Shown: positions 11,678 to 25,400 of the stretch, in pieces
Layout: every line of letters begins with the position of its first letter
Numbering within the stretch: position 1 is the stretch's first letter
Source of the DNA: Pomacea canaliculata
Taxonomy: Eukaryota > Mollusca > Gastropoda > Architaenioglossa > Ampullariidae
Assembly: GCF_003073045.1 (NCBI RefSeq)
Contig: NC_037601.1
Coordinates: forward strand, 5,239,872-5,303,871
Reading direction: 5' to 3'
DNA length: 64,000 nucleotides
Notes under the pieces: generated by a model
What the model saw: the letters and a program-made list of their open reading frames with translations, nothing else
Database searches by the model: none
What the model was told of the DNA's origin: nothing
Translations under genes and position numbers: made by a program

Positions 11678-13483
11678 GTGAGTCTCGGTTGCCTTTTCCA
11701 AGGTGTACGCGATTTGTTTTTTCTACTTTATGACAACTGACATGATAGGTCCTTTACGTGGGTGGAATCTGAAGGAAATATAAGTTAGTTTTACGTGTTT
11801 TAGTGGCTGTTTGGCTTCTAAACGGTCTTGGGATGTTTTTGTAATGTCGTTGTGGGCAACTGGGAAGTACTTCACGAACAGCCGAACATGGCCACTGCCT
11901 TTCTTGGATAATCTTGTCGTACGTCCCATAACAGTACAACTCTTTTATGCAGCAATAAAATATAACCTTAAAAGCTCGTAGTCGTTTTAAGTTTAATACG
12001 AGATGTTCTTAAAACACTGTTAACCTTGGCTAAGTAATGTAAGATGAGCAGAGTACGCGATTGTGTCTCGCGTACCATCGAGCGCAGACGAGAAGGCGGC
12101 CATGCTTATATTCCGTGTGTGGAAGCCTTGATCTTTGTACAGTTAGGTTGTCGCATTTATAGTCAATACGCATTTTCAAGAGGATCGAATGAATCATGCA
12201 TTTAAGATAGCCGATCGCGTTTATTTCTGAATATTTTTGACATACGTGGATGTGTTATATTGCCAAGCATAGACACAAACCCATTCACTGTCGAAAAGCG
12301 GTACTTCTTGAATAAGCGGTATTCCAAAACCCATCGTATAATAAACAATCGAGCAAACAAAATACAAAAACAGTCTAAGTTCACCAGTTGATGACATTAG
12401 AGATCATATAAAATAAGTAGACGTCTGTGCTTACCAAAAAAAAGTTATGGCTTCCTATATCAGCCAATGGCCAAAATGTTTAGAAGTCATTTCATTTGTA
12501 GATAATTTTGTTTTTGGAAACATTATTGAAATACGAAAATTTTGAGATTAGAATTGGTCAATAAAGTAGATACACAGTTCAAGAATAGGTGGTGTTATAA
12601 CTGAACACCAATACTGGGGTAAGTTGTTGAGATAATATGAAATTAAAAGCTTGTTAAAATTAGATCCTCACTGGCTTGCAACATCATCAGAGCATGGTCA
12701 TATTTATATCAAGCCACACCATAAAGAAATAATTATTTGAATACAAAATACTTACAGTTTTGCTTGTGTATATAAATATATTAAATTACTTTGCAAACAG
12801 AAAATATCATTTTGACCTAAGAAAGTTTTGCTTCTTTTACAGCATTTGTCCTTAATAAGCCAGACATTAAGGTTTAAAGTGGAAAGCATCACGAAAATAT
12901 TTGTGGTTATGCGATTAATAGGATGCATGCATCTGACCAGCTGTAAAATAGATGCATTGGCTATCTTTGATTTGAACCTTTCTGTGATTGTTGCATAAGG
13001 ATAAGATGATTTAACTGTGAGCAAGTAAACTAAGTAAACCTGTTGTTTTAATTTTATTTGTTGATGACAGTAATCTTCATTTTTTTTAAATTTCTCTTCG
13101 GGAATGACAGAGAGTCTTAAGTGACAAATTCACTTTACTAAATCATGACATAGCTATTTTGGCTATTATTGGCTTAACTTTATGCCTGCCAAGTATTTTA
13201 AAATTAAGTAGTTTTCCTCATTTAAGAGTTCAGAATACTCTATGAGGAAAAATTATCACTTAGACAGTCCATAATATTATTACAGAGGTATGATAATTGT
13301 TGATCACTTAATGAATCTGGGAATGGTGCCATGAGAGAAAAGTGTATTGTTATACTCATGGTTGGCTCATAACCCATTTTGGAAAAAAAAATGTCAAGAT
13401 CTACAGTAAGGAGATACTTGTTTATATGCTTATTGTATTTTTTTCCCAACAGGTTTTATTTTCGAATACTGTGACAAGCCACT

Positions 13484-16400
13484 ATGCCACAGAATCCTAA
13501 TCTGCCACTTCTTAAGTGTGACATTTGTGGCTTTTCCACCAAAAATCACTTCATCTTCAGTCGTCATCGCATGAGATGTCTGCGTGTAAATGGAGGAGTA
13601 GAGACAGATCAGGCTTCTGACAAGTTTGCTGATACTCATGCTCTGGAGAAACACTTAGATCTTAAAGCAGTTCTTACCAGCAGCTCATCTGATGGAGAAA
13701 CATCAACTTCCAAATCTGACTTGGCACTGGAATCAGCTGTTCTTATTGATTCCAAGGTGTCATCCAGAGGCAAAAGCATTTTAGCTAATAGCAAGAAAAT
13801 GTCTGAAGAAAAATCATTTGATGTAATAAATCTCTCTTCAAGTAGTAAAGTTTCTTCTAAGGTTAAAAATGAAACTCAGTCTAAACAGGTCTTGAGATTA
13901 AAAACATCATTGGAAGAACATAGCTCACAAAAAACAAAATCCACAGGTGATAAAGCAAACTTAGAAGACGTTGAAGATGATGTCCCAATATCAGAACTTA
14001 AGAAATCACTAAAAGATACATCAGAAGGTGTAGAAAGAGAATCAGAACCCAGCGAATCCTCAACTACCAATCTTCCTCCACCTAATGTGAGCCGAAACTA
14101 TCGATGTAACCAGTGCAGTTTTGCCACCACAAAATCCAAGGTTTACTTGTACCATCTAATTGAGCAGCATAGAGCTCGAATCAGTGTTTTCCCTTGCAAT
14201 TTCTGTGAATATGCCTCGCGTTACAAGCACAAGTTAGCTCGTCACGTCACCTTTGCACACAAGCAGCATGTGGCCATGAACAAAATGGTTGCTGAAAATC
14301 TCCAGCCTGGGACTGCTTCATCAGCCTCCAAAAGAGTGGGAGTGGTCAGTCATAAACTTGTGAAAATGAGAAAGACTGCAAGTGGTCTTGGTTCGGGAAA
14401 ATCAAGAACGCTTGATAGTTTTCTTGTCAAACTAAGAGGAAAAGCAAAGGTGAGTTAAGCTGAAATGCTGTACCTAAATCTCAATGCACTTTCAGAAAAA
14501 AAATGTTGGTCAGATTTTTTTTTTTTATTGCTCTTAAGATCTAGGTAGCAGTAGAAGTTCTACTAGATGCTGATGTTTTAAAATAGTTGCAGACAATCAT
14601 CCAGGAATCCATCACTTTGTTTAAAGCAGTGTTTTGGTTTGCAAAAAAAGCTAGGACTGCAAGTCATCATTTTGTAAGTTAGGAGGAGAGCAAGGCCAGC
14701 TGGTTATAATGAGTTAGATGAATATAAATGTCAAGTTAATAAATATTGAGCCTTTCACTCATGAACAAATCTGTGATTGTTTCAGATTACAGATTCTTCA
14801 CTTGCTGCTTTTTATACAGATTTCTCAATTCAGCAGAAACAAGATGGCTCATCGGAGGTCTTAGGAAACCAAAATGGAGACCTATTTAAATGTAACCTCT
14901 GCCTATTTACAGGCAAAAGTAAAAACCATGTGATTAGGCATATCTATGCTTGCCATATTAATGCAAGGCTCTTTAGGTGTAACCTTTGCAACTTTAAAAC
15001 CTACAGTCAAGCTGAATTCTACACACATAAGAATAAACACTCAACTAAAAATGCCACAGTGCATAAGTGCACAGAATGCTTTTATGCCACAGATTTCAAG
15101 CCCAACTTTGAGCGGCATTGTGCCAACCATGGATCCAACAGACCCAACAAGTAAGAACAAGTAATGGTTACTGTGACTAAGACGTTTTTAATGAGATGGA
15201 GGAAGTGGCATATTACATGCATTGAAAAAAGGAGTGTCTTTAATATTAAAAAATCATTTTAGAATGTTATAGGTCTTTTGCATGCTAAATGTATAAAAGA
15301 TCTGTTCATGATCTGATCCATTAAAAGTATATATTTTTGTTTGCAGGTGTTCACTGTGTAACTATGCAACAGACCATGAAGGTGCTTTGAAGCGACATTT
15401 ATCATGCCACCATGCCAATACAACTGCGAACGTATCTATAGTGTCAGGTGACCATGATGCTGAAGAACATGAAGGATCTGGAGAGATAAAGAAAGAACCC
15501 GGTGATCCTGACATAGAAGAAGGACAAGATGAGCTTCAGAGTGATGGATTCAAGTGAGACTATTTGCATTGTATTAACTACAAGGTTTAATATAATGATT
15601 TTGCAGTGGCCTCTTGGAGATATTGCAGGGGAAGTTTTCATTTACTTGCAGAGTTATATTTAACAAGATGCTCCTCTTCATACTTAAGGCAGTACATAAG
15701 GCATCCATTAGAGACGTTCATTTTTGTCTATTAACAAGATACCTGTCCAAAATATTCCATAACTAAATTTATGAAAAGATTTATTGAAACAAAGGGTGTT
15801 TCCTTTTAAGTTGATCCATTACCTACCCACATTTATAGGAGAATATTTTTCAAGTTTGCATTGGTGCTTGTGTGTTGTCAGGTAGTAAAGGAATTTATAA
15901 AAAAGAAAAAAAAAACTTTGGGTGTATACAAATATACAAGGGACAGAACTATTATAAATAGGGGGATAACCTTTACTTGACGTCTTGTAAGAAGACATTA
16001 AAAATAATAAAATTCATCATATAATGTTAAAACAGTGTTTTGTCAGAAGTTTCATAATAGGTTGCTTTTTTTATATATATATTTTTTTGTCCTACCTCTG
16101 AATGCAGAGCAAGCTTTTATTTAATCACCTAAGGATGTTGATAAGGAGTTTTCTAAAAAGTCAGCTAGGTTACAATGGAGTAAGTGCTTCTTATTGCAGA
16201 TGCCCCATTTGTGCCTTGGTGTATCGCAGGTGTGCAGATCTGAACAGACATATGAAATCAAAACACAATGTGAGGCGCAAGGACTTCTATGAGGATGAGG
16301 ATGAAGAAGACAGTGAAGAGGAAGGACCTGTGGTTTTGAATGACCATGAAGGCATAGCATTTGAAGACCTTGCTGGTGGGAATGATGATGATGATGAAAG

Positions 16401-19400
16401 CCGACCATTGTCGGAATTATTAGGCAAGCAAAAAGTAAAAAGTTTGAAGTGCTCATACTGTTCCTACATTGCAAAATGGCCAAGTGATCTGCGACGACAC
16501 TTAAGGGTTCACTCTGTAGAAAAACGGTTCAAATGCTCAATGTGTTGGAAGAAGTACAAGTATCTGGGTGACCTGAATGTCCACATGCGACGAGATCATG
16601 AGGTGAGCACGTTTAGAACCAAAATGCGGTGCAGGTTAATGGACGTTTATCACAGAAAGAGAAGTGATCATTATTTTTGGTGTAAGTAATTATACTTTTT
16701 AAACAAAAGTATTTAGCCGTTGATTGTGAAAGTTATGTCTTGTTGATGTGTTCCTATTTAGCTGTAGCGAAGAAGCATTACATATTTATTATTTTTTGCT
16801 TTGGTGATTTTTTTTGGGGGGAGGGTTGAGGTTTAACAGCATTACTGAATTATTATGTACAATATATTTCTAAGTAGAAGATCCTGCTTTATGTAGGTAG
16901 ACCCAGAAAGCTGTAGTGTGGCACCAGAAAAAGTGGTGACAATACCTGTCAAGAAAAGTTCGCCATCTATCTTCCGCTGCCCTGCTTGTCCTTTCACCAC
17001 AAGATGGAAAGCTCACATGGAACCCCACTCACAGCTACATAAAGACCACAAAGCATATGAATGTAAATTGTGTGACTACCAAACCTACTGGCGTGGAGAT
17101 ATGGGGCGCCACCTTTACCGCCATCATCCAGATTTTGTGTCAAAGGAAGTTGAACTTAGTAACTTTTTCAACTTCTACCCAGATCGTAAAGTGAAAGTCA
17201 ATAAAGCTGTTTGCAAGGTCCCAGAAGAGATTCCTCTACCAGATAATATGGAATGTAAGTGGAGTTTCTTAATGTTTGTAATGTTATGATTGCTTCTCAA
17301 CGTCTGCAAGTTTTGGTTTTTTTTATTCTCTTGCTTTGTTTATTTTTATTCTCTTGCTTTGTTTATTTTTACTCATTATGTTCATTATTAGCCACTGTCA
17401 AAGTTGCATGGAAACAATTTCTTTTTAGTTGAATAAGAACAGTTGTAAGCGTGACAAATAAGATTGATTTTTAAGAAAGTATTATCTCTTTCAGATACAT
17501 TTCTGATTTGTCAATTATTTATTTTATATATTTTATGCCAATGTGCATATATATATATGTGTGTGCATTCCTTTAGCAACAGATACCAAGGATTCCAAGC
17601 AAAATGAGAATGAAAGCCAGGTTGATGACAGTGTGTCTGACACAATGAGTCTGCCAGATTCTGTTAGCTCATCTTCAGGAATCATTACCAGCAAAGATGG
17701 TGCCAAAATGTTCCAGTGTGATCATTGTGCATTCACACACATTGCTCCATCTAAAATGCGTGCTCACATTGAAACCCATCTGAATCTAAAACAGTATAAG
17801 TGTCCAGTATGTGGTCGACGAGCCAACTGGAAATATGATATTCGCAAACATATGAAAGTAGAACATTCAGAGTGTAAAGAAGATGTAATAACCCTGTCTT
17901 TGGAAGAAGCCAAGGCTACCATAAAAGAATACATGGACACGATGCCTAACATTCGTAGAGAGCATCACCTCAACCTTACTTCAGAAAAAGAGATAACTCT
18001 CAGAAAGGTCAGAAGGCCTTATAAATGCTCTTTGTGTGGATTTAGGTCACAGTTTCGGTGGAGTGTAAGCAAACACCAACGTACCACTCATCCTGGTCAA
18101 GCAGGGATCAGTATTGTGGTGTTATCAAGAGGGGAAGATGATTTAGCAGATGGAGAAAAAAAAAACCATGGGCCTAGTCACACGCATGAGACTCGACAAT
18201 CAAATCAGTCCACAGAGCAGAAACTGCAGCAAGGCGATGTTGACATGAAGGAAATTTTAAAGGCTGGAGTTGAGGAAGAAAAGCGAGACATGATGTATCA
18301 GTGTGCAGAATGCGGCAAGCTGGGTTCATCAAAGGGATCAATCAAAAAGCACTACAACTATATCCACCCAACTTGTGAAGTGAGAATTGTTTATCTTGGA
18401 GATGGTGTAGAGTTTAACTACTACACTGGGATGCCTGTTGATAAATCACCAAAAATTTCAAGTCCGCCATCACCATCTTTGTCTGATACTTCTTCAGTAG
18501 GAGTGGTAGGATTACCAGACCCTAAAATACTTAACAACCCTAAAGAACATGGCTATGTCAAACCTTTCAAGTGTTCTGTCTGTGGCCAGCGCTCTAACTG
18601 GAAGTGGGATCTCAAAAAGCACCTACGTGTGAAACATCCAGGCACTGATGGATTTGTAATAGTGATGCGCCTTGATGAAGCTAGGGCTACATATATTAAG
18701 TACCAACGTTCGTTTGCAAAGACTGAAAAATCAGACCCCATGAACACTGAGTCACCTACCAAAGTCGAAGAGATTATTCGAGAAGTAAATGTTTCCACAT
18801 CCACCCCTTCCAGTAAATTTGGCACTTCCATGCAGGATATGCCCTTCAAATCTCAGGAGATGATGCTTGGGCGGTATAGGCGCTACAAATGCTCAAACTG
18901 TGGCTACAGGTCAAATTGGCGTACAGACATAATGCGTCACATTGAACGTCGACACAAGAATGTTAGTGCAAGATGTATCTTCATGGATATAGAAACCGCG
19001 AAGGAAACATTCATGGATTATGACTATATTCCTGCCAATGCAAGTGTAAGGTTTGCGTCTAAAAAGAACCCTCATCCATTGCCCACGACATTCCAGTCAG
19101 ACAAGTCCCATCTCAATGTTGCCAAGAAAGGAGGGCCAGGACACAACAAACTTTGGCAGTGTCATAAATGCAGTTTTCGATCTTCCACGCGATCTCACAT
19201 TGTGCAGCATATGCAGGGCCATGGGTTAAAGCCATACCACTGTTCCCTGTGTGGTTATGTTGCTCGGTTTCGCAGTCCTTTGTACAGGCACATTCGCTCT
19301 CAGCACAAAACATCCAACTACTCGGCTTATGCTAAAGTTGTTATCAAGTACTCCAAGCAACCTCACGAACAGATTGTTCAGCAAGGACCACCTGCAGTTT

Positions 19401-22400
19401 ACATTGATGCCTATCTTTGTCGCCTTTGCAACGAAGAGTCAGACTGCAAGGATAAGTTGCTGCAACATTTGCAAACAAAACATGGCTGTGAGGATTCTAA
19501 TCAGGTAAGACTGTTTAAGTTTGCACGTTATTGTTTATGATTTATATATAGTTCACCACATAAATCTTGACAAAAGAGCAGTTCATCAATAAATGCAATG
19601 GTTTTGCAGGGTTTTAAAAAAATTTTTTGCTATTGTCATTGTTGCTATAGGCACTTGTTAGAAAGAAAGCTGAAACAGCATAGGTCTTTCAAAAACCATG
19701 ATTGTAAAACTAAATGAAAAATATTCTAATTAGAAGTGAAAATATTTTACTTAATTTCTTACAACCCTTTATATATGTGTGTGTCTTATGGGGAGTTCAC
19801 TTGCTATGCATTTTTTAATGCAGATTAAGAGAGAATTTGCTACTAGTCTATTTCTGTTGAGAAGAAATTAAAAGCAATTTTCCTTTTTCTTTTTCTTTTT
19901 TTTTTTTCCCAGGCACTGAAAGTTAGAAAACGTGTTGGGCTAGAGGAGGGCAACACAAGTAACAACACTAATATTGCAGCAGAGAATGGTAAAGCCCTTT
20001 CAAAAAATGGAAGGGAGAAGCAGTACTTCTGTTCCATTTGTCCATACCGGACAGACAAGCGTGGAATGCTGACTTTCCACCATACATATCACCAACCAAG
20101 TGCACAAAATAAATACAAGTGTAGGTTTTGTCCATATTTTGTGTGCGCTCCTCGTCTCCTGCACCAGCACATGAGATGGCATGCAGAGTATGTCGATGCA
20201 AAGGCTGCTCAGAATGACCTGACCAAAGAAACCAGCACCTGGCAGCAAAGTGAGCAAAATTTGTCCCTGATTTCTCCCAAGAAGCAAAAAAAAGTATTGG
20301 TGGAGAATTCAACAAAAAGACACAACTGCGAGAAGTGTCCATACACAACTAATAGCAATAATGATTTCATATACCATCAGCAGTTCCACAGGCCCAAAGC
20401 CGGTAATGGATACAACTGTCAGTACTGTGACTATTGGGTTGCTCATCGTAGGCTTTTGAAACAGCACTTACGACTCCATGATTGCGATTCTGTTACTGAT
20501 ACTGGAGAGGGAAATTCCATTGCTTCTTCCCCTGCAAAATCTTTAGCATCTGATGCCAGCTCAGTATATGATGCAGTAGAATTGGCAGCTCTCAAACAAA
20601 AGATGATATCCACAAGAATAACTGCTAGCCTTTCAACAAGCCCATCTGTTTCACCAATGAAAATTGCAACCCAGTGTTCTATTGGTAGTCGGCCAGGATT
20701 TGTATTACGGAATGGTTCATACCACAAGCTTCATCAGTGCCGCAAATGCCCCTATACCAACATAAGAGCTCGCAATCTTCGCCTGCATGAATTAATGCAC
20801 GGTTATCGCAGATCTGAGCACCCATTGATGAAGTGTCCTTACTGTGATTATTATGTTGGATCAAAAGGTCTGCTTTCACATCACATGAAAGTTCACCTTC
20901 ATCAGTATGTTCCTGACCCAACTGACTCCACTACCTTTGATCTAGAAAAACGAGAGGGTATAGGAAATCTCTGGACGGCTGATGATATAGAAGAAGACAT
21001 GCCTGTCACAATAAATTCTTCTGATATTCCACAAAAGCAGAAGGTATGAGACATTTTTAAATTAAAATTTTTTATGTTTAATTAGTTGATCTGTTTTAGT
21101 GATGCTTAAACTGAAGGAACCTTATTGTCCAAATATCAAGAAAGTGGTTTTAGATTTAGCTATTATTATTGATAAATTTAGAAATGATACTTAATACTGA
21201 TATGTAACTGATTTACTGACATGTTAATAGCACAATTTGTGCTCAACTATAGAAAAACTGGTTGGTATCAAACTCATTCGCAGTATTTCAACAACTATTT
21301 ATAATTTGTATTTGTGATCTTATCTAATAGAGAGATGGTAAAATTATTTAATAGCAAAGAGTTACAGAAACTTCAAAACTTATAAACTGTTTTCCTATAT
21401 CTTTTTATACATTCTACAAATTCTTTAATTTTATGAATAGTGCAGGTGGACCAGGGTAAAATAATAATATTTAGATTTAAATATCTAAAATGTAATTAAT
21501 TTGGGGCAAAACTGCAGTTGTGAGAGTTTATAAACTTAAAAACTGATTACTATAAATTATTGAAGTGTGTGTTGAACAATATTTAAAGCACGTTTTATAG
21601 GTTTCTAATGTCAAAATTGATCTTGATTTCTTTAGGTAGATACCTTGCTAGAAATTTCAAGATTCAAGAAATACAGTTGTGAAAAGTGTCCTTATGCAAG
21701 CTCAAAGCGATCTCACTTCACACGGCACATGGAATTACATGGCAGCAGGCAGAGGCACACATGTGAATATTGTGACTATTCTGTGCCTTCAGCAAGCCTC
21801 TTGAGTCAGCATTACAAAATTCATCTCATGCCTAACCAGAACTTGCTAGCCACACAGACCTTCTCTAACCTCCAGTTCATGAAGGAAGTTAGTAATTTCC
21901 TGAATGACTTGATGATTTTCTCAGATATGCACTTTTGAGACATTTATGTTTTATGATAGTAAAGTAAGAGAACATTTAATAACAGAAAGAAATTGAATAT
22001 TACTAAATTGTTGATATATCACTGGCTTTAAGCTTTAATATAATTGAGTATTTACAATGAAACAACTTATTAAATATCATTTTTAAATGCTTTTGTCATA
22101 GGTTCCAGCTGATGTGGCATTAGCCAGTGCTCTGCCACCCACTGATTCAGCAGAACCAGTGACTATCAGTGTTGTTCATGACCATCTAGAATTGTATGAG
22201 AATGATGAGACTGCCACCATAGACACAGAGCCTAGGAAGCTGTACCGCTGTGACCGTTGTCCATATGCTAATGTGAGACGAGATCATCTGCTTACCCATA
22301 TGCGATTTCACCTACATCGCAGCAGTTTCCATTGTCCATACTGTGATTACAGGTCTGCCTTTATAAATCTTATATATTTCAATAAGAATATTGTGATAGT

Positions 22401-25400
22401 AGAGCCTTTTTTATTATTATCAGCCAGTGCAGTGTTTGCTAATAGGCAACAAAATGCATAAATGAAATTTAATTCTGATCCTAATGCTTAGTTCTATATT
22501 ATGACTCATTTTCATAAGCATTGCTCCTTGTAAATCAACATAGTTGTCAATGTGTGATTATAGTCAGTTGACTTGTCCACCTGCTCGTCTTTCTCTTAAG
22601 ATTTATGACTCTCCATCCTTATTGTTTTGTTCCCTAATTCCTCTTTGCTCCTTCTGTGTTTGTCTTTTATTATTTGCCTGTATGATTGTTTCTCCTTTTG
22701 TCTTTCATATTCTGTCCATGTCTCCTACTTGTTGTAAGCGCTGAAAGTATGCTGCGTCATGAGCATGAGTATGCGCTATATAAATTCTATTTGTTTGCTC
22801 ATTAATCTCTAAATTGATTTAAACCAATTGTTGTTAGCTGCATGCTCATGCTTCTTTGTGTTTTTAAGTTGAAAAAAATCTAGCACCTCTAGAATTCAAA
22901 CTTATTTTGAAAGAGTTATAGGTGAGCAATTAGAAATTTTAAAAATAAAGGATGGCTATTGAGGCTTCTTTCTATTTAGGTATTATTCTATTGCAGTAAA
23001 TCAGTTTTTTTTAAATCAAATTTTGTTTTAATATGTATAATGTGCTTGTTTTTTCAGTGCCCCAAAACAGCAGTTGCTGACACAGCACATCCGTGTTCAT
23101 TTCTGCCCCTTGCCAGAGCTCTCAGACTGGCTTGTAGAGAATGGTCAAGCTGAACGTGCTCAGGAAGCTAGTGATATTGATCTGACTCAGGCCTTGGAGA
23201 TAGCAGAAAAATTTCAGTCTTCACCAAAACGAAAGTTTCATGATCTTAAATCAGTTGGTGAGGAGACACTTTATGATTGTTTGCAGGGTAAAATTTTTTT
23301 TAAATTCTGTTTATTTCCCTTCAAACACCTTTGTACACGAGCTGTATGCAGCACCATGCAATCCCTGGATCTAAATATATATATGACAGATATCTGGAAT
23401 AATTTGGATAGAGCATTTTGTGTACGAAGAACAAGAAAGGTAGCCAGGACAATTTGGGTTTTTTTCTTAGGTCAAAAATACAAACAGTATGTCTTTTACT
23501 TTGTTAATTATGTAAGGTCATTAGAAAGTCAGGAGCAGAAAACAAGGTTATAGAAGATAATATTCATCCACTTTGGGGCTGAATATCCTAGAATAATGCT
23601 TTAGATATCTGGCAGTAGTACTTTCCATTTAACAGCTGTTTTCTTGCATTGTGGCTGTGAAAATGGGTTGGCTGTTGTGGATTGTTAGGTACCTGGCAGG
23701 AGGAAATGAACTAAAAAAATGTAAATCTCTTCTGTGCAGATAAACATGCTAGCAATGAGAGACCAGCAAAAAAGGCCAAGACATCTACAGAATTTAAGAA
23801 TCCTGACAATAATGTTGAAGACATGCCTCAACCATCCAGTGGCAGAACTTCATCTAATTCAGCTCTTTCGGATAACACAGATTTGAAAGATGAAGCAGGT
23901 GCAAAGGCTAGCTCCTCCACAGCACCTGATAGAACTTCAGAAGACAGTGTGCAAGACAGCAGCGTATATATATGTCAGTACTGTGATAGAGAATTCATCA
24001 CTTCCAAGCAGCTTATCGGTCATGAAATGCAACATCTCATCGGCAATCATTTTGAGGTAAGGATAGCTGAATCACTTCTGTAATTATAATGACAATGAGC
24101 AACTTTATTAATCCCAGTTATACCCAGGAAGCATGCTCAGTTACAAAAGTAAAGCAAGTATTTATTTAACAATAGCATTTGAGTGTGGAGGAATTGTGCT
24201 TCTTTCTTAATGCTAGGGCAGTTTGGTGGGGCAATGGTTAGCACCTGTCACCAATACAGTGAGGATTGGCTGTCCTGGGTTCAGCTCTTGTCTCGGGCAT
24301 GCTGTTCTTTTTCTGCATGTGGCATCTTTACAGGGCTGGCTGCCTTGCCATGATATAGTTTTAGTTGCTGGCTCAGCTTAAAACACCATTTTCCCCCCAT
24401 GTTGGTAGACCATGGTCATGAAACAGTACATAGCTCTGGCATTAAGATGAGCTGTAAATCATTTATTTAGAAAACTTATGAAGGATTATGAACTAGTTGT
24501 TCTAAGGTGAGAAAAACTATATACATTGTTTAAAATTTTCTGCAACAAATAGACCAATATTCGCAATTATCAATGTTATATAATTGTAAACCCAGTACAA
24601 AAGGGGACTGGAATGTTAATGTGTGATCACATGTATGATGCATATTAAAAAAGATTTTAAAAAAGCAATGAGAAATTTTAAAATGAATAATTTAAAATTT
24701 TGAAAATACATGTGTTCTTAAACTACATGGAGTTAACTGCATTAACAGTCATGCTGGCTGTGAATAGTAGAGTCGTTATATTTGGGGTTTTGTTCATACC
24801 CCTGCATGTCTCATTGTTGCATAATATTTTGGAAAACAGTCGTATCAGTAACTGCAAGGAATTGATCTGTTAAAAATCCTCTTTGAAAATGCAGCATTTT
24901 ACATATCTCAAAAAGGTAAGGCATGTTTTTACTGCATTGTGATGGTGTTAGTGATAGTTTCTTAGCCCTTTTATACAACACAACATTGATGTAATCATTT
25001 TTATTTATTTGCACTTCATTATCAAACTGGACACAACTTTAAGAATCTTCTTTTCAAAATTACCATATGCTTTGCTGACTTTTTATTTGACATCTTATTG
25101 CTTGCTTAATATTTGGAAAGTGAGTTAAGAACAATGCCATTGCAGGAAAACATCAGTTTTGTATCGCATAAACTTTGATGGGAAAGGTGGGGGTAATAAG
25201 GGTATTGTCGTGATGTTTCAAAATCATATTTGTAAATGACAGCGATTTCTTTTGTTTCCATCTAAGAATGATAATATTTGACACTTATTCCGATGGAGGT
25301 GCTCATGGCATTTAGAAAAATGCACACACACACACACAAACAGAAAATACATATTACACCCAAACACTATAAACACCCATTCAACTTCTCAGCCGAATAA

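Noticed and set aside
16121..16483. 120-codon minus-strand frame with a His run
   Set aside because: It is the shadow of the acidic GATGATGAT stretch in a real coding exon of the zinc-finger gene.
19968..20348. 126-codon minus-strand frame
   Set aside because: Antisense to a zinc-finger exon whose plus-strand frame has clear C2H2 fingers and matching splice phases.
22353..22461. Read-through of the zinc-finger exon past 22352
   Set aside because: The frame ends soon after and breaks finger 31; splicing to 23058 restores CPYCDY followed by LLTQHIRVH.
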